Below, one piece after another: positions 1 to 8,005 of a stretch of DNA of 64,000 nucleotides (position 1 is its first letter; the number at the start of each line of letters is the position of its first letter). Origin of the DNA: Paractinoplanes deccanensis (GTDB lineage: Bacteria; Actinomycetota; Actinomycetes; Mycobacteriales; Micromonosporaceae). The notes beneath the pieces are model-generated. The model had not been told where the DNA came from and ran no database searches. It saw only the letters and a program-made list of their open reading frames with translations. Made by a program: the position numbers and the translations under genes. The stretch spans positions 1-64,000 of the forward strand of contig NZ_BOMI01000117.1 of NCBI RefSeq assembly GCF_016862115.1, written 5' to 3'.

Positions 1-1
1 C

Positions 2-598
2 CGGGTGGCGATCGACGGCCACTCCGCCGCCGGCAAGACGACGTTCGCCGACGAACTGGCCACCGTCCTGCCCGACGCGACCGTGCTGCGCGTCTCGCTC
101 GACCACTTCAAGAAGCACGTCGACCTGCGTACGGCGTATCCGCCCGGCTCGCCCGAGAGCTACTACCACGAGATGTTCGACGTCGACGCCATCCGCGACG
201 AACTCCTGAGGCCCCTCGGCCCCGGCGGCAACCGCCGCTACCGCACCCAAGTCATGGACCTCAGCGGCCATACGCCCGTCGACTCGGTACCGCACGAGGC
301 CCCCGCCGACGCGATCCTGGTGGCGGACAGCGGCTTCCCGCTGCGCCCCGCCCTGGCCCCGCACTGGGACCTGACCGTCTACCTGCACATCGACCTCGCC
401 GACGTCCTGCACCGCGGCACCCGGCGCGACAAGGCGTGGATGGCTTCGGCAGAGGCGGCGGCAGAGCGCTACCGCACCTACTACATCCCGGGCGAACAGC
501 TGTATCTGGCCGAGGCGAACCCGGCCGGCCGAGCCGACATCGTCATCGACAACCGCGACTTCGCGGCGCCCGTCTGGATATCATCCGCGGAATGGTGA
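2..598 (+). CDS. Uridine kinase-like P-loop kinase, 5' end cut off
   Basis: The reading frame is open to the left edge, so the N-terminus is missing. A GTG at 5 is in frame, but it would place the Walker A motif GHSAAGKTT at residues 5-13, closer to the start than is usual in the family. A Walker A followed by a segment with a DHF motif, a YYHEMFDVDAI stretch and a late RDKAWM stretch fit nucleoside kinases of the uridine kinase/(d)NK type found as small single-domain proteins in actinobacteria. It would phosphorylate a nucleoside or small metabolite in the cytoplasm; the substrate cannot be read from sequence. The stop overlaps the start of the next kinase-like gene by 7 bases, suggesting a two-gene operon. 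Confidence 0.75.
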   Translation, partial: RVAIDGHSAAGKTTFADELATVLPDATVLRVSLDHFKKHVDLRTAYPPGSPESYYHEMFDVDAIRDELLRPLGPGGNRRYRTQVMDLSGHTPVDSVPHEAPADAILVADSGFPLRPALAPHWDLTVYLHIDLADVLHRGTRRDKAWMASAEAAAERYRTYYIPGEQLYLAEANPAGRADIVIDNRDFAAPVWISSAEW

Positions 599-1461
599 CG
601 AGCACGATCCGTGAAGACCTCGTCCTGCTCGACGACGCCGAGCTCGAGATCCTGGTCGGCGACACCGTAGTGGAGCGGCGAACCGTGGCCGAGTGGCCGC
701 TGTCGTGGACGCAGAGGGTCGTCCTGGCGAGCGGTCGGGCGTTCGCCTACAAGGCGATGCTTCCGCCCCTGGTCGAGCCCGACTTCTATGCGGCAGCCGG
801 TGCGGCTCCGCTGCTGCCGGGTCACCGGCGCACGGGCCAGATCGGCGACTGCGACACCCTTCTGGTGGAGTGGGTCGACGCGCCTTCACTGGCCGATCGC
901 GATCTCAGCGAGGCGGAGCTCGTCGCGCACGGGACCGAGATCGTGCGGCGGATCGGCGAGCTCGGCCCGGACCTGCCGGTGTACCTCGACGTCGGCACGC
1001 CGGCGAAATGGTCGGCCGAGGCGACTACCACGCTCGGAAAGCTCCGGCAGCTGGTCGCCGACGGCAGATTCCCTTCGTCGTTCGCCTCGGCGATGGACGA
1101 CGTGGAGGCGTGGGTCCTGTCGGCGCCGGTCCTCGACACCGTCGGCGCGCATTCGCGGCTCGTCCATCGCGACCTGAAACCCGCCCACGTGTTGACGACC
1201 GGCGACGGCTACCGCCTCATCGACTGGCAGCTTCCGGCGATCGCGCCCGCGGACATCGACCTCGTCTCGTTCCTGGACGAGGCCGGCATCGACTCGTTCC
1301 GCCAGGTCGGCCCGGTCACCTACGGCATCGCGTACTTCCTGCACCTGCGCTGGGCGACCGTCGCACAGCACGACCTGTTCCCCGAGACGGCGGTGCCGTT
1401 CCTGGAGACCTGGGCCAAAGGCGGTATCACCGGCGTCAACCGGGCGATCACCACAACGTAG
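592..1461 (+). CDS. Phosphotransferase (APH/choline kinase fold) family protein
   Basis: 289 residues from the ATG at 592; an in-frame extension upstream exists but lies wholly inside the previous gene. The protein has the kinase-like fold of aminoglycoside phosphotransferases: a catalytic loop HRDLKPAHVL with Asp about residue 194, and the metal-binding IDW motif with Asp about 211. The N-terminal half carries a lysine in FAYKAM that could serve as the ATP-binding Lys. Members phosphorylate aminoglycosides, choline, homoserine or other small alcohols; nothing here fixes the substrate. Translational overlap with the upstream P-loop kinase suggests a shared role in small-molecule phosphorylation. 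Confidence 0.72.
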   Translation: MVTSTIREDLVLLDDAELEILVGDTVVERRTVAEWPLSWTQRVVLASGRAFAYKAMLPPLVEPDFYAAAGAAPLLPGHRRTGQIGDCDTLLVEWVDAPSLADRDLSEAELVAHGTEIVRRIGELGPDLPVYLDVGTPAKWSAEATTTLGKLRQLVADGRFPSSFASAMDDVEAWVLSAPVLDTVGAHSRLVHRDLKPAHVLTTGDGYRLIDWQLPAIAPADIDLVSFLDEAGIDSFRQVGPVTYGIAYFLHLRWATVAQHDLFPETAVPFLETWAKGGITGVNRAITTT

Positions 1462-1540
1462 GAGACGTCGTCGGAGAAGACGCGCGAGGCTCGCCGACCG
1501 GAGGTCGTTCTCGCGGGCGAGGAAGAACCCGGAGGGCCTA

Positions 1541-1565
1541 CGGCGGCGACGGCCGAACGCCGCCG
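1541..1565 (+). terminator. Possible hairpin terminator after the two kinase genes
   Basis: Perfect 8-bp arms CGGCGGCG and CGCCGCCG separated by 9 bases, 80 bases after the stop of the phosphotransferase gene. There is no T-tract, as is common in high-GC actinobacteria. The remaining bases between 1462 and 1633 show no coding signal. Confidence 0.35.
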
Positions 1566-1621
1566 AGTCCATCACGCCCGGAATCCGACCGCCTGCCCGG
1601 GGCGGGTGACGGCGGGGCTCG

Positions 1622-1627
1622 TAAGGT
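1622..1627 (+). promoter_or_regulatory. Putative -10 of a leaderless promoter
   Basis: TAAGGT fits the actinobacterial TANNNT -10 element and ends 6 bases before the GTG at 1634, the spacing expected if the transcript begins at the start codon. No convincing -35 box was seen. Confidence 0.35.
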
Positions 1628-1633
1628 CATCCG

Positions 1634-2329
1634 GTGAACGTCTATGACATCGTCCGCCGGCTGCCCTCGATCCCGGTGCTGCGCGACCGGTGCCGGGCCC
1701 TGGCCGTCCTGGAGTTGATCCAGGGCACCGGGTACGAGTACTACCGCTACACCGCCTGGGGTGACGGCGAAGCAGCGCTGATGAGCAACGGCGGCGGCGA
1801 CGAGTACTCCATCGTCTTCGGCGAGGCGGGCGTGTTCATCCGGCTGTTCGACCACGAGTCCGCGATGTCGCCCCATGCCGCCGGTGACGGAGCGACGCTC
1901 TGGCCGGGACTGCTCGACGGGCTGCCGCCGGAGTTCGCCGGGCACGTCACCGAGCCGGCGTTCTGCGACGGCGACGACCTGAACGCGACGGCGGTGCTGT
2001 GGCGGCGGACCACCGACGACCGCTGGCACGCCGGCGCCGGCATCACGTTCCCGCCGTCCCGCGGCCCCTACGACATCAGCCCGGACGGCACCGACCGGCT
2101 CGGCATCCTGTGCGACGACATCGTCGACGCGTACGTCGACTTCGCCGGTGACTACTACGAGGCCGAGATCGACCGGGACGCGGTGGCGCACATCGCGGCG
2201 CTGCGGCCGCTCACCGACGACGTGGTCCGGGCGCTGAACCCGGAGTCGAGCCTCGCCGCGGTCCGGGCGGAGGTGGCCGCGACCGGCTACCCGATCGCAC
2301 CGGCGGTCAGCCGGCGCCGTCCGGGGTGA
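1634..2329 (+). CDS. Conserved hypothetical protein
   Basis: 231 residues starting at GTG 1634. No signal peptide, membrane helix or catalytic motif is evident. The sequence is acidic and rich in aromatic residues (GTGYEYYRYTAWGDGEAALMS near residue 30, GDYYEAEIDRD near 175), with spaced Trp residues. It resembles, from memory, uncharacterised cytosolic proteins widespread in Streptomyces and Micromonosporaceae, often near SUKH/SMI1-type immunity genes, but I cannot assign a family with certainty. The start is supported by a TAAGGT -10 six bases upstream. Confidence 0.6.
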   Translation: MNVYDIVRRLPSIPVLRDRCRALAVLELIQGTGYEYYRYTAWGDGEAALMSNGGGDEYSIVFGEAGVFIRLFDHESAMSPHAAGDGATLWPGLLDGLPPEFAGHVTEPAFCDGDDLNATAVLWRRTTDDRWHAGAGITFPPSRGPYDISPDGTDRLGILCDDIVDAYVDFAGDYYEAEIDRDAVAHIAALRPLTDDVVRALNPESSLAAVRAEVAATGYPIAPAVSRRRPG

Positions 2330-2420
2330 GTGCGCCGAGGGTCGCGCCCAGCCTGCCGGCAACGGCGAGACGGTCTGCGTGCGCGAGTGCTTCCACGCGG
2401 ACCGGATCGCTCGGCGCAGC

Positions 2421-2434
2421 GTAAATCGATTTAC
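2421..2434. promoter_or_regulatory. Perfect 14-bp palindrome, likely operator
   Basis: GTAAATCGATTTAC is a perfect palindrome and markedly AT-rich for this genome. It lies 83 bases before the TipAS gene start within a 187-bp non-coding gap. A symmetric site with a central CG resembles LacI- or TetR-type operators; the regulator is not identifiable nearby. Confidence 0.5.
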
Positions 2435-2516
2435 CGGGGCCGGTCGGGTGTGCGAGAGTCCGCTGCCGGCCGCGCCCACAGGCCGGCCCTCTCCCGAAAG
2501 GGCATGACACCAACAG

Positions 2517-2903
2517 ATGACTCTTTCCACGCTCGCCGCCGAGGATGCCGATCGCTGCCGTCGCGCGCTCGCCGACGAGCAGGCCGCCAGCCTCGCCGCG
2601 ACCGCCGACTGGGCGCATGTCGACAAGGACCAGGTCCACCGCGACTGGCACGACCTGTACGGCGAGATCGCCGCCGCCATCACCGCGGGCGCCCAGCCGT
2701 GCGACGAGGCGGTCCAGGAGCTGATCGCCCGGCACCACGCCGTCGTCAGCCGGTTTTACGTCCCGAGCATGGACGCCTACCTGGGGATGGCGCTGCTCTA
2801 CGCCGAGGACGAGGGCATGCGCACCTGGCACACCTCCTACCACCCACAGATGGTCGAGTTCCTCGGCGCGGCGATGCGGCACTACACCGTCACCCGTCGC
2901 TGA
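2517..2903 (+). CDS. Stand-alone TipAS antibiotic-recognition domain protein
   Basis: 128 residues from ATG 2517. The whole protein matches the TipAS domain (C-terminal ligand-binding half of TipAL): an Asp/Glu/Trp-rich start, a segment spanning the ITAG motif, the RHHAVVSRFYVPSMDAYLG motif near residues 73-91, and a terminal PQMVEFLGAAMRHY helix. In TipA the domain sequesters thiopeptides, and in AlbA-like relatives albicidin. Here the MerR DNA-binding half is absent, so the protein could act only as a drug sink, like the independently translated TipAS. The palindrome at 2421-2434 is a candidate control site. An IS remnant overlaps its 3' end on the other strand. Confidence 0.75.
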   Translation: MTLSTLAAEDADRCRRALADEQAASLAATADWAHVDKDQVHRDWHDLYGEIAAAITAGAQPCDEAVQELIARHHAVVSRFYVPSMDAYLGMALLYAEDEGMRTWHTSYHPQMVEFLGAAMRHYTVTRR

Positions 2904-3138
2904 TCCGCTGGACGAGCGGGCCCGACCCGGTCGTCGAGTACGGCTCCATCGCCGAGCGTAGGTATTTGGCCTGCCCGAACGCCTCGTCGGCGGTGAACCA
3001 GGTGAACGGCACGTTCGCGTCGGCAGCGCGTTGCAGCATGTCGATCGCGATCCGCGGCTTGGTCAGCGGCTCGGCGTTCACGGAACGCCCGCCTGCCGGC
3101 AGCGCGCACCTGGCACCGGTGACCGGCGTACCCCGAAG
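2890..3138 (-). pseudogene. IS701-family transposase remnant
   Basis: A short minus-strand frame includes LTKPRIAIDMLQRAADANVP followed by FTWFTADEAFG, which closely resembles the catalytic core of IS701-type (DDE_5) transposases around the second Asp (pattern TKP..A..ML.RA...GVPFAWVTADE.YG). Sequence on either side loses similarity and no terminal inverted repeats were recognised, so only about 60-80 codons of an originally roughly 400-codon gene survive. It lies between the TipAS and FAD-monooxygenase genes and its 3' end overlaps the end of the TipAS gene on the opposite strand. Confidence 0.55.
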
Positions 3139-3202
3139 CGGCGCCGGTCCACCGCGGGCCGGCCTGTCCAGCGGTGGATCGCCGCCGCGTCGGGCGCCGG
3201 GT

Positions 3203-4396
3203 TCAGGTCATGGGCAGGGTGAATTCGGGCAGGGTGAGGGCCGAGTGGGCCGGTCGTCCTCCCGCGGGGGGCATGGAGCTGAGACTGCGCAGCCGGATGT
3301 TGCGCTGCTTCAGATCCTCGGGCGTGGTCGGGAAGAGGCCGGCACCGCCCTTGCCGGCGAGCTGCTGGTTCGCGGTCACGAACTCACGGGTGTCGCGTTC
3401 GTAGGCGGCGAAGCCGGCGGCGTGGCCGCGGTCGGCCAGGGAACCGGCGAGCATGTACGCGCCGACCAGCGCGAGGCTGGTTCCCTGCCCGGTGAGGAAC
3501 GAGGGTGCGTACGCGGCGTCGCCCACCAAGGCGACCCTGCCGCCGGACCAGCGGGGCAGGTGGATCTGGCTGACCCCGTCGACGTACACGTCGTCCGCGT
3601 CGCGCATGGCGGCAAGCATGCGCGGGACCTCCCATCCCGCGTCTGCGAAGACGGTGGCGACCAGGTCGCGTTGTGCCCGCGGGTCCGGCGACGCGCTGAG
3701 CGGCGGCTCCGGCTTCGCGAAGGTCAGGAAGGCGTGCACGTCGTCGTCGCCCGCGGCGTACAGGGCCGCGGCCCGGCCCGGGCTGTTCCACATCACGGTC
3801 TCCCGGGACAGCCCGAAGGTGTTGCGCATGGTGAACACGGCGAAGCGGTAACCGAGGTACCGGTGGAACTGCTGTTCGGGGCCGAGGACGAGCTCCCGGG
3901 TACGCGAGTGCACACCGTCGGCGCCGAACACCATGTCGAACGTACGCCGGCCGCCGCCGCGGAACGTGATCTCGACCCCGTTCCCGGACTGGTCGAGGGT
4001 GTCGATGGAGTCGTCGAACAGGAACTCCACGTCGTCACGGACGGCCGCGTACAGGGCGTCGGTCAGGTCGCCACGCCGTACCTCCAGGTCCCGTCCCTCG
4101 ACACCGCCGGTGACGGCATGCGGGTTGAGCGACACGATCTCGCTGCCGTCCTCGTCCAGGAAGGTCAGCCGGCGCAGGTCGATGTGTGCTTCTCGTAGCC
4201 GCGGGAGGATCCCCATCCGCTGGACGACCTCGAGCGCGGTGCCGCGTACGTCGATGGGATAGCCGCCACTGCGGACCGTGCCCGCCTTCTCCACCACCGT
4301 GACGGCGTACCCGTACCGGTTCAGCCAGAAGGCCAGGGCGCAGCCCGCGACGCTGGCCCCCGATATCAGAACCCTGGTCGAGTCGGCGCGATTCAT
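3203..4396 (-). CDS. FAD-dependent monooxygenase (PHBH/TetX-like)
   Basis: 397 residues from ATG at 4396. An N-terminal dinucleotide-binding loop GASVAG (13-18) with the acidic end of strand 2 (VVEK), the DG motif GADGVHSRTR in the middle and the GD motif GDAAYAPSFLTGQGTSLAL near residue 290 define a class A flavoprotein hydroxylase. Such enzymes use NAD(P)H, FAD and O2 to hydroxylate aromatic compounds or inactivate antibiotics (TetX, rifampicin monooxygenase). The start codon overlaps the stop of the upstream MFS gene (ATGA), so the two are translationally coupled. An efflux pump plus monooxygenase pair suggests detoxification of a drug-like substrate; this is inference from context. Confidence 0.82.
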   Translation of the reverse strand: MNRADSTRVLISGASVAGCALAFWLNRYGYAVTVVEKAGTVRSGGYPIDVRGTALEVVQRMGILPRLREAHIDLRRLTFLDEDGSEIVSLNPHAVTGGVEGRDLEVRRGDLTDALYAAVRDDVEFLFDDSIDTLDQSGNGVEITFRGGGRRTFDMVFGADGVHSRTRELVLGPEQQFHRYLGYRFAVFTMRNTFGLSRETVMWNSPGRAAALYAAGDDDVHAFLTFAKPEPPLSASPDPRAQRDLVATVFADAGWEVPRMLAAMRDADDVYVDGVSQIHLPRWSGGRVALVGDAAYAPSFLTGQGTSLALVGAYMLAGSLADRGHAAGFAAYERDTREFVTANQQLAGKGGAGLFPTTPEDLKQRNIRLRSLSSMPPAGGRPAHSALTLPEFTLPMT

Positions 4397-5787
4397 TGCT
4401 TGGCTCCTTTGCTCATGGTGCGGACGGCGAACAGGGACAGTGCTGTGACGACGCTCGCGATGACCAGGGCGGTGACGTAGGCCGATTCGGCCGGGATGTC
4501 GGAGCCGCCGGGGGTCCCGGCGGTAAGGACGGCGCCGCCGACCTGGGCGCCCGTGGCGAAGCCGAGGACCCGGATCACCATGACCAGGCTCGTGGCGGTG
4601 CCCGTCGTGCCCTCGTCGACGGAGGCGGCGGTCTTGATGACCAGCGCCGTGATGCAGGCGCCGTTGGCCAGGCTGATCAGCGCCTTGCCGACGACGAGGT
4701 GCCAGACCTCGGTGTGGACGAACGCCATGCCGATCAGCGCGGCCGTCATGAGAGCGATGCCGGCGGCGAGCACGGCGGTCGAGCTCAAGCGCCGCGTCCC
4801 CAGCCCGCCGAGCGGCCCGCTGATCGCCGCCATCGCGGCGGCGGGCAGCAGGTACCACCCGATGTCGGTGAGACTGGCTCCGAAGCCGTATCCGTCGCCG
4901 GACACAGCGAACAGCTGCGGCACCAGGAAGATCGACAGCCCGGCGCCGACGCAGACGGCGAACGTGACCACATAGGACCGCCAGATCGCGGGCTTCGCCA
5001 GCAGGCGCAGGTCGAACATCGGCGAGGCTGCCCGGAGCTCGACGGCGATCCATCCGGTCACGAAGGCGGCCAGGAACACGAGGACGCCGACGATGAGGAG
5101 TGGCTGGGAGCCCATGTCGGGCGCCGTCGCGAGCCCGGCCATGAACGTCAGCACGATGCCGCTCAGCAGAGCCACGCCCGGCCAGTCGACCCTGGCGTCC
5201 GACCGGGTCCGTTGATCGTCCGGCAGCAACCGGTGCGCGAACACGGTCGCCACGACGATCGCGAGGGTCGGGATCGCGAACATCCAGTGTCGCGACAGCC
5301 CTTCCGCGATCGGCCCGGCGATCAGCGTCCCCACCATGCCGCCGCCCACGAAGAACCCGCTGACCACCCCGATGGCCACCGGTGACCTGTCCGCTGGGAG
5401 GAGCTTGCGCATCAGGATGAAGGAGAGTGGCATCGCGCCCACCATCGCGCCCTCCAGCACCTGCCCGAGCAGCAGCACCGGCAGGTTCGGCGCCAGCGAG
5501 GACACCAGGCCGCCGGCACAGACGACGACCATCAGCCAGACCATGACCCGTTTCCCGCCGTAGCGGTCACCGAGGACGCCGGCGATGGGCGCGGTGAGGG
5601 CGCCGGTGATGAGCATCGCGATGCTCAACAGCGCCCCTTGGGCGGGATCGATCGACAATTCGCGCTGCAACAGCGGAAGCGTCGGTGACACCACCGATTC
5701 CAGGACGCCGGTGGCGCCTGCCAGGATGCCGACGGCCCCGACGGCGGACCTCCCGATGCGGATCGGAGGAGCCGGAGGTGCGGTCAT
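4393..5787 (-). CDS. MFS drug/H+ antiporter (DHA2-like)
   Basis: 464 residues from the ATG at 5787, preceded by a GAAAGG ribosome-binding site; an upstream ATG at 5862 is possible but less supported. The protein is almost entirely hydrophobic helices with the MFS motif A segment GVLGDRYGGKRVM between helices 2 and 3, and motif C-like glycine-rich helix 5. Length and helix number (about 12-14) fit the DHA2/DHA1 multidrug exporters in the plasma membrane. It is the first gene of an operon with the FAD monooxygenase and is divergent from a two-component system whose promoter region contains paired inverted repeats, the likely control point. Confidence 0.8.
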   Translation of the reverse strand: MTAPPAPPIRIGRSAVGAVGILAGATGVLESVVSPTLPLLQRELSIDPAQGALLSIAMLITGALTAPIAGVLGDRYGGKRVMVWLMVVVCAGGLVSSLAPNLPVLLLGQVLEGAMVGAMPLSFILMRKLLPADRSPVAIGVVSGFFVGGGMVGTLIAGPIAEGLSRHWMFAIPTLAIVVATVFAHRLLPDDQRTRSDARVDWPGVALLSGIVLTFMAGLATAPDMGSQPLLIVGVLVFLAAFVTGWIAVELRAASPMFDLRLLAKPAIWRSYVVTFAVCVGAGLSIFLVPQLFAVSGDGYGFGASLTDIGWYLLPAAAMAAISGPLGGLGTRRLSSTAVLAAGIALMTAALIGMAFVHTEVWHLVVGKALISLANGACITALVIKTAASVDEGTTGTATSLVMVIRVLGFATGAQVGGAVLTAGTPGGSDIPAESAYVTALVIASVVTALSLFAVRTMSKGAKQ

Positions 5788-5916
5788 GGACGTCCCTGCC
5801 TTTCTTCGCGGGCTGATGAGAAGCACCCTTGGATCGTTCGCGGGCGCAGCCGTCCCCGTCATCGGCGTGCCGCGGTGACCTCACCCGCCGCGACCGCGGT
5901 GGCTCCGGGTGCCCTG

Positions 5917-5934
5917 CTACTGCGCTCGCAGGTG
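5917..5934. promoter_or_regulatory. Imperfect inverted repeat, operator copy 1
   Basis: CTACTGC-GCTC-GCAGGTG is an imperfect copy of the perfect repeat found 43 bases downstream (5960-5977). It lies in the region divergent between the MFS and histidine kinase genes and probably binds the same regulator. Confidence 0.4.
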
Positions 5935-5959
5935 CTGTCTCAGCCGGGCGCGGCGTCGC

Positions 5960-5977
5960 CTACTGCGCCGGCAGTAG
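5960..5977. promoter_or_regulatory. Perfect inverted repeat, operator copy 2
   Basis: CTACTGC-GCCG-GCAGTAG has perfect 7-bp arms around a 4-bp spacer. It ends 5 bases before the putative -35 of the histidine kinase gene, a good position for activation or autoregulation by the response regulator encoded downstream. Confidence 0.5.
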
Positions 5978-5982
5978 ATCGT

Positions 5983-6011
5983 TTGTCGCCCGGCCACAGG
6001 CTGGCTACTGT
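5983..6011 (+). promoter_or_regulatory. Putative leaderless promoter of the histidine kinase gene
   Basis: TTGTCG at 5983-5988, a 17-base spacer and TACTGT at 6006-6011 form a plausible sigma-70-type promoter. The -10 ends 6 bases before the GTG at 6018, so the mRNA would be leaderless; this decides the start codon. Confidence 0.5.
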
Positions 6012-6017
6012 CGCCTC

Positions 6018-7283
6018 GTGGGAGCTGACGTGCCGGCCGGCGGTCTGGTCGAGGACGGCGGACATCGCGCGGTCGCCTACCCGAAACGGGTGGCCGACCG
6101 GCTGCGGCGGCTCGCCGCCACGCATCCGACCGTCGCCCGCCTGGCCGGGGCCGGCGTCCTCCTTCTCCTCACCGTCATGATCACCGCGACGCCTGAGCGG
6201 TCCGTGTTCATGCCGACCGCGGTGGTCACCGCCGTCATGGCGGCGGCGAGCTTCGTCGTCATTCCCGCTCTGCACTGGCCGGCTTGGCTCATCCCCGCCA
6301 TCGCGACCGCGGGCGTGATCGCGATGCCTTCCGCGGCGGCCGACTCGCCCGCCCGCACCGCGCTGGTCGTGGCGATGTTCCTGTTCTCCCTGCGTAGCGA
6401 AAAGGTCGCGGTAGTCGTCGTTGCCGTCGCGAGCTTCGCTTCGGTGCTGGCCGGCAGCGTGGTGGCCGCCGTGTACGACCGGGTCGAGTTCGGCGACGTC
6501 GAGGTCCTGCCCTGGGTCGTGGTTGCCGCCGCGGTGGGGCAGGCGGTCCGGGCAGATCAAGCTCGGCGAGCCATGCTCATGGAGCGGGCCCTGCGTGCGG
6601 AACTGGGCCGCGAGGACGAGGCGCGCCACCGCGTCCAGGCGGAACGGCTACGCATCGCGCGCGAATTGCACGACGCGGTCGGCCACCAGGTAGCGCTCAT
6701 CAATGTGCAGGCAGGCGCCATGACCCTTCTGTTGGGCAGACACGACCTCACCCGGGCCCGCCAATCCCTGGAACACATCCAGAACGCCAGCGAAGCCGCG
6801 CTCTCCGAGCTCAAAGTCACCGTCGGCCTCCTGCGCCAGCCCGGCGAGCACGAGCCCGCCGAACCGGCCGGACGGCTCAGCCGCATCGACGAGCTGATCG
6901 CCTCCTTCACCGCCACCGGACTACGGGTCGTCTGCGACGTCACCGGTCCAGCCACCCCCCTGCCGGACGCCGTCGACCTCACCGCCTACCGGCTGATCCA
7001 GGAGTCGCTGACCAACACCGCCAAACACGCCGCCGGCACCTCAGCAACGGTCCGGCTCGAGTTCCGGCCCGGAACCCTCGCGCTGACCATCGAGGACGAC
7101 GGGCCGGCGGTCGCCGCCGCACGGTCCGGAACCAGCGTCGAGGGCGGCACGACGGGGCACGGCATCATCGGCATGCGGGAACGAGCGGCCGCACTCGGCG
7201 GCCGGCTCTCCGCCGGCCCGCGCGCCGAAGGGGGCTTCCGGGTCACCGCCGAGCTGCCCACTCTCACCGGTGCCGCGGCGTGA
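6018..7283 (+). CDS. Two-component sensor histidine kinase (HisKA_3/NarL type)
   Basis: 421 residues from GTG 6018, chosen because of the promoter immediately upstream. Five or so hydrophobic segments between residues 35 and 165 form a membrane sensor without an evident extracellular domain. Then come a coiled linker, the HisKA_3 H-box RIARELHDAVGHQVALI with phospho-accepting His about 218, and a HATPase domain with the N-box ESLTNTAKHA near 330 and a GHGIIGM G-box near 380. It would autophosphorylate in response to a membrane-perceived signal and pass phosphate to the response regulator that follows (4-base overlap). The layout resembles DesK/LiaS-type systems controlling efflux pumps. Confidence 0.85.
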   Translation: MGADVPAGGLVEDGGHRAVAYPKRVADRLRRLAATHPTVARLAGAGVLLLLTVMITATPERSVFMPTAVVTAVMAAASFVVIPALHWPAWLIPAIATAGVIAMPSAAADSPARTALVVAMFLFSLRSEKVAVVVVAVASFASVLAGSVVAAVYDRVEFGDVEVLPWVVVAAAVGQAVRADQARRAMLMERALRAELGREDEARHRVQAERLRIARELHDAVGHQVALINVQAGAMTLLLGRHDLTRARQSLEHIQNASEAALSELKVTVGLLRQPGEHEPAEPAGRLSRIDELIASFTATGLRVVCDVTGPATPLPDAVDLTAYRLIQESLTNTAKHAAGTSATVRLEFRPGTLALTIEDDGPAVAAARSGTSVEGGTTGHGIIGMRERAAALGGRLSAGPRAEGGFRVTAELPTLTGAAA

Positions 7284-7948
7284 CGGCCGTGCGTGTACTG
7301 CTCGCCGAGGACCAGGACATCGTCCGCGCGGGTCTGCGTCTCATGGTCGACAACGCCCCCGATCTGACCGTCGTCGGCGAAGCGGCGACCGGCGTGGAGG
7401 CCGTGCGACTGGCCCGCCGCACGCGCGCCGACGTCATCGTCATGGACATCCGCATGCCGGAGCTCGACGGACTGGCGGCCACCCGCCGGATCTGCACCGA
7501 TCCCGACCTCGCCGGCGTGAAGGTGCTGATCCTGACCACCTTCGAGGTCGACGACCACGTCTTCGAGGCGCTCCGCGCCGGCGCCAGCGGGTTCCTCGGC
7601 AAGGGCTCACGCCCGGAAGCCCTGATCGACGCCATCCGCACCGTCGCCCGCGGAGAGGCCCTGCTCTCACCCGCGGCCACCCGCGAGCTCATCGCCCGCT
7701 ACCTCGCCACGGACGTCCGCCGGCCGGCCCCGGCCTCCAGCGCTCTCGACGGGCTCACGGAACGGGAACGAGAGATCGTGGCTCTGGTGGCCACCGGCAT
7801 GTCGAACGCCGAAATCGCCGGCCACCTCACCCTCAGCCCGTTCACGGTCAAGACCCACGTCAACCACGCCATGACCAAATTGGACGCCCGCGACCGCGCC
7901 CAGCTCGTGGTCATCGCCTACCAGGCCGGCCTCCGCGGTCCCGCATAG
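7280..7948 (+). CDS. NarL/FixJ-family response regulator
   Basis: 222 residues from GTG 7280, overlapping the kinase stop by four bases. The receiver domain (residues 4-120) has the acidic pair E10-D11, phospho-acceptor Asp56 in VMDIRMP, the switch Thr in LILTTF and Lys in GFLGKGS. The C-terminal LuxR-type HTH (about 155-215) contains LTEREREIVALVATGMSNAE and the recognition helix region SPFTVKTHVNHAMTKL. It is the cognate regulator of the adjacent kinase and is the best candidate to bind the CTACTGC inverted repeats upstream, controlling its own operon and the divergent efflux/monooxygenase pair; that target assignment is inference. Confidence 0.88.
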   Translation: MTAVRVLLAEDQDIVRAGLRLMVDNAPDLTVVGEAATGVEAVRLARRTRADVIVMDIRMPELDGLAATRRICTDPDLAGVKVLILTTFEVDDHVFEALRAGASGFLGKGSRPEALIDAIRTVARGEALLSPAATRELIARYLATDVRRPAPASSALDGLTEREREIVALVATGMSNAEIAGHLTLSPFTVKTHVNHAMTKLDARDRAQLVVIAYQAGLRGPA

Positions 7949-7957
7949 CGCGGGGTG

Positions 7958-7975
7958 CCACCGCACCAGCGGTGG
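7958..7975. terminator. Hairpin between convergent genes
   Basis: CCACCGC-acca-GCGGTGG, perfect 7-bp arms with a 4-base loop, lies in the 57-bp gap between the convergent response regulator and glycerol kinase genes and could terminate in both directions. Confidence 0.55.
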
Positions 7976-8005
7976 GACGCCTCGGCCTCTCCTGCCGTTG
8001 CAGTG

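Noticed and set aside
2330-2516. Searched for a MerR-type HTH ahead of the TipAS gene, which would make a full TipAL
   Set aside because: No helix-turn-helix pattern appears in any frame; only a non-coding gap with the palindrome.
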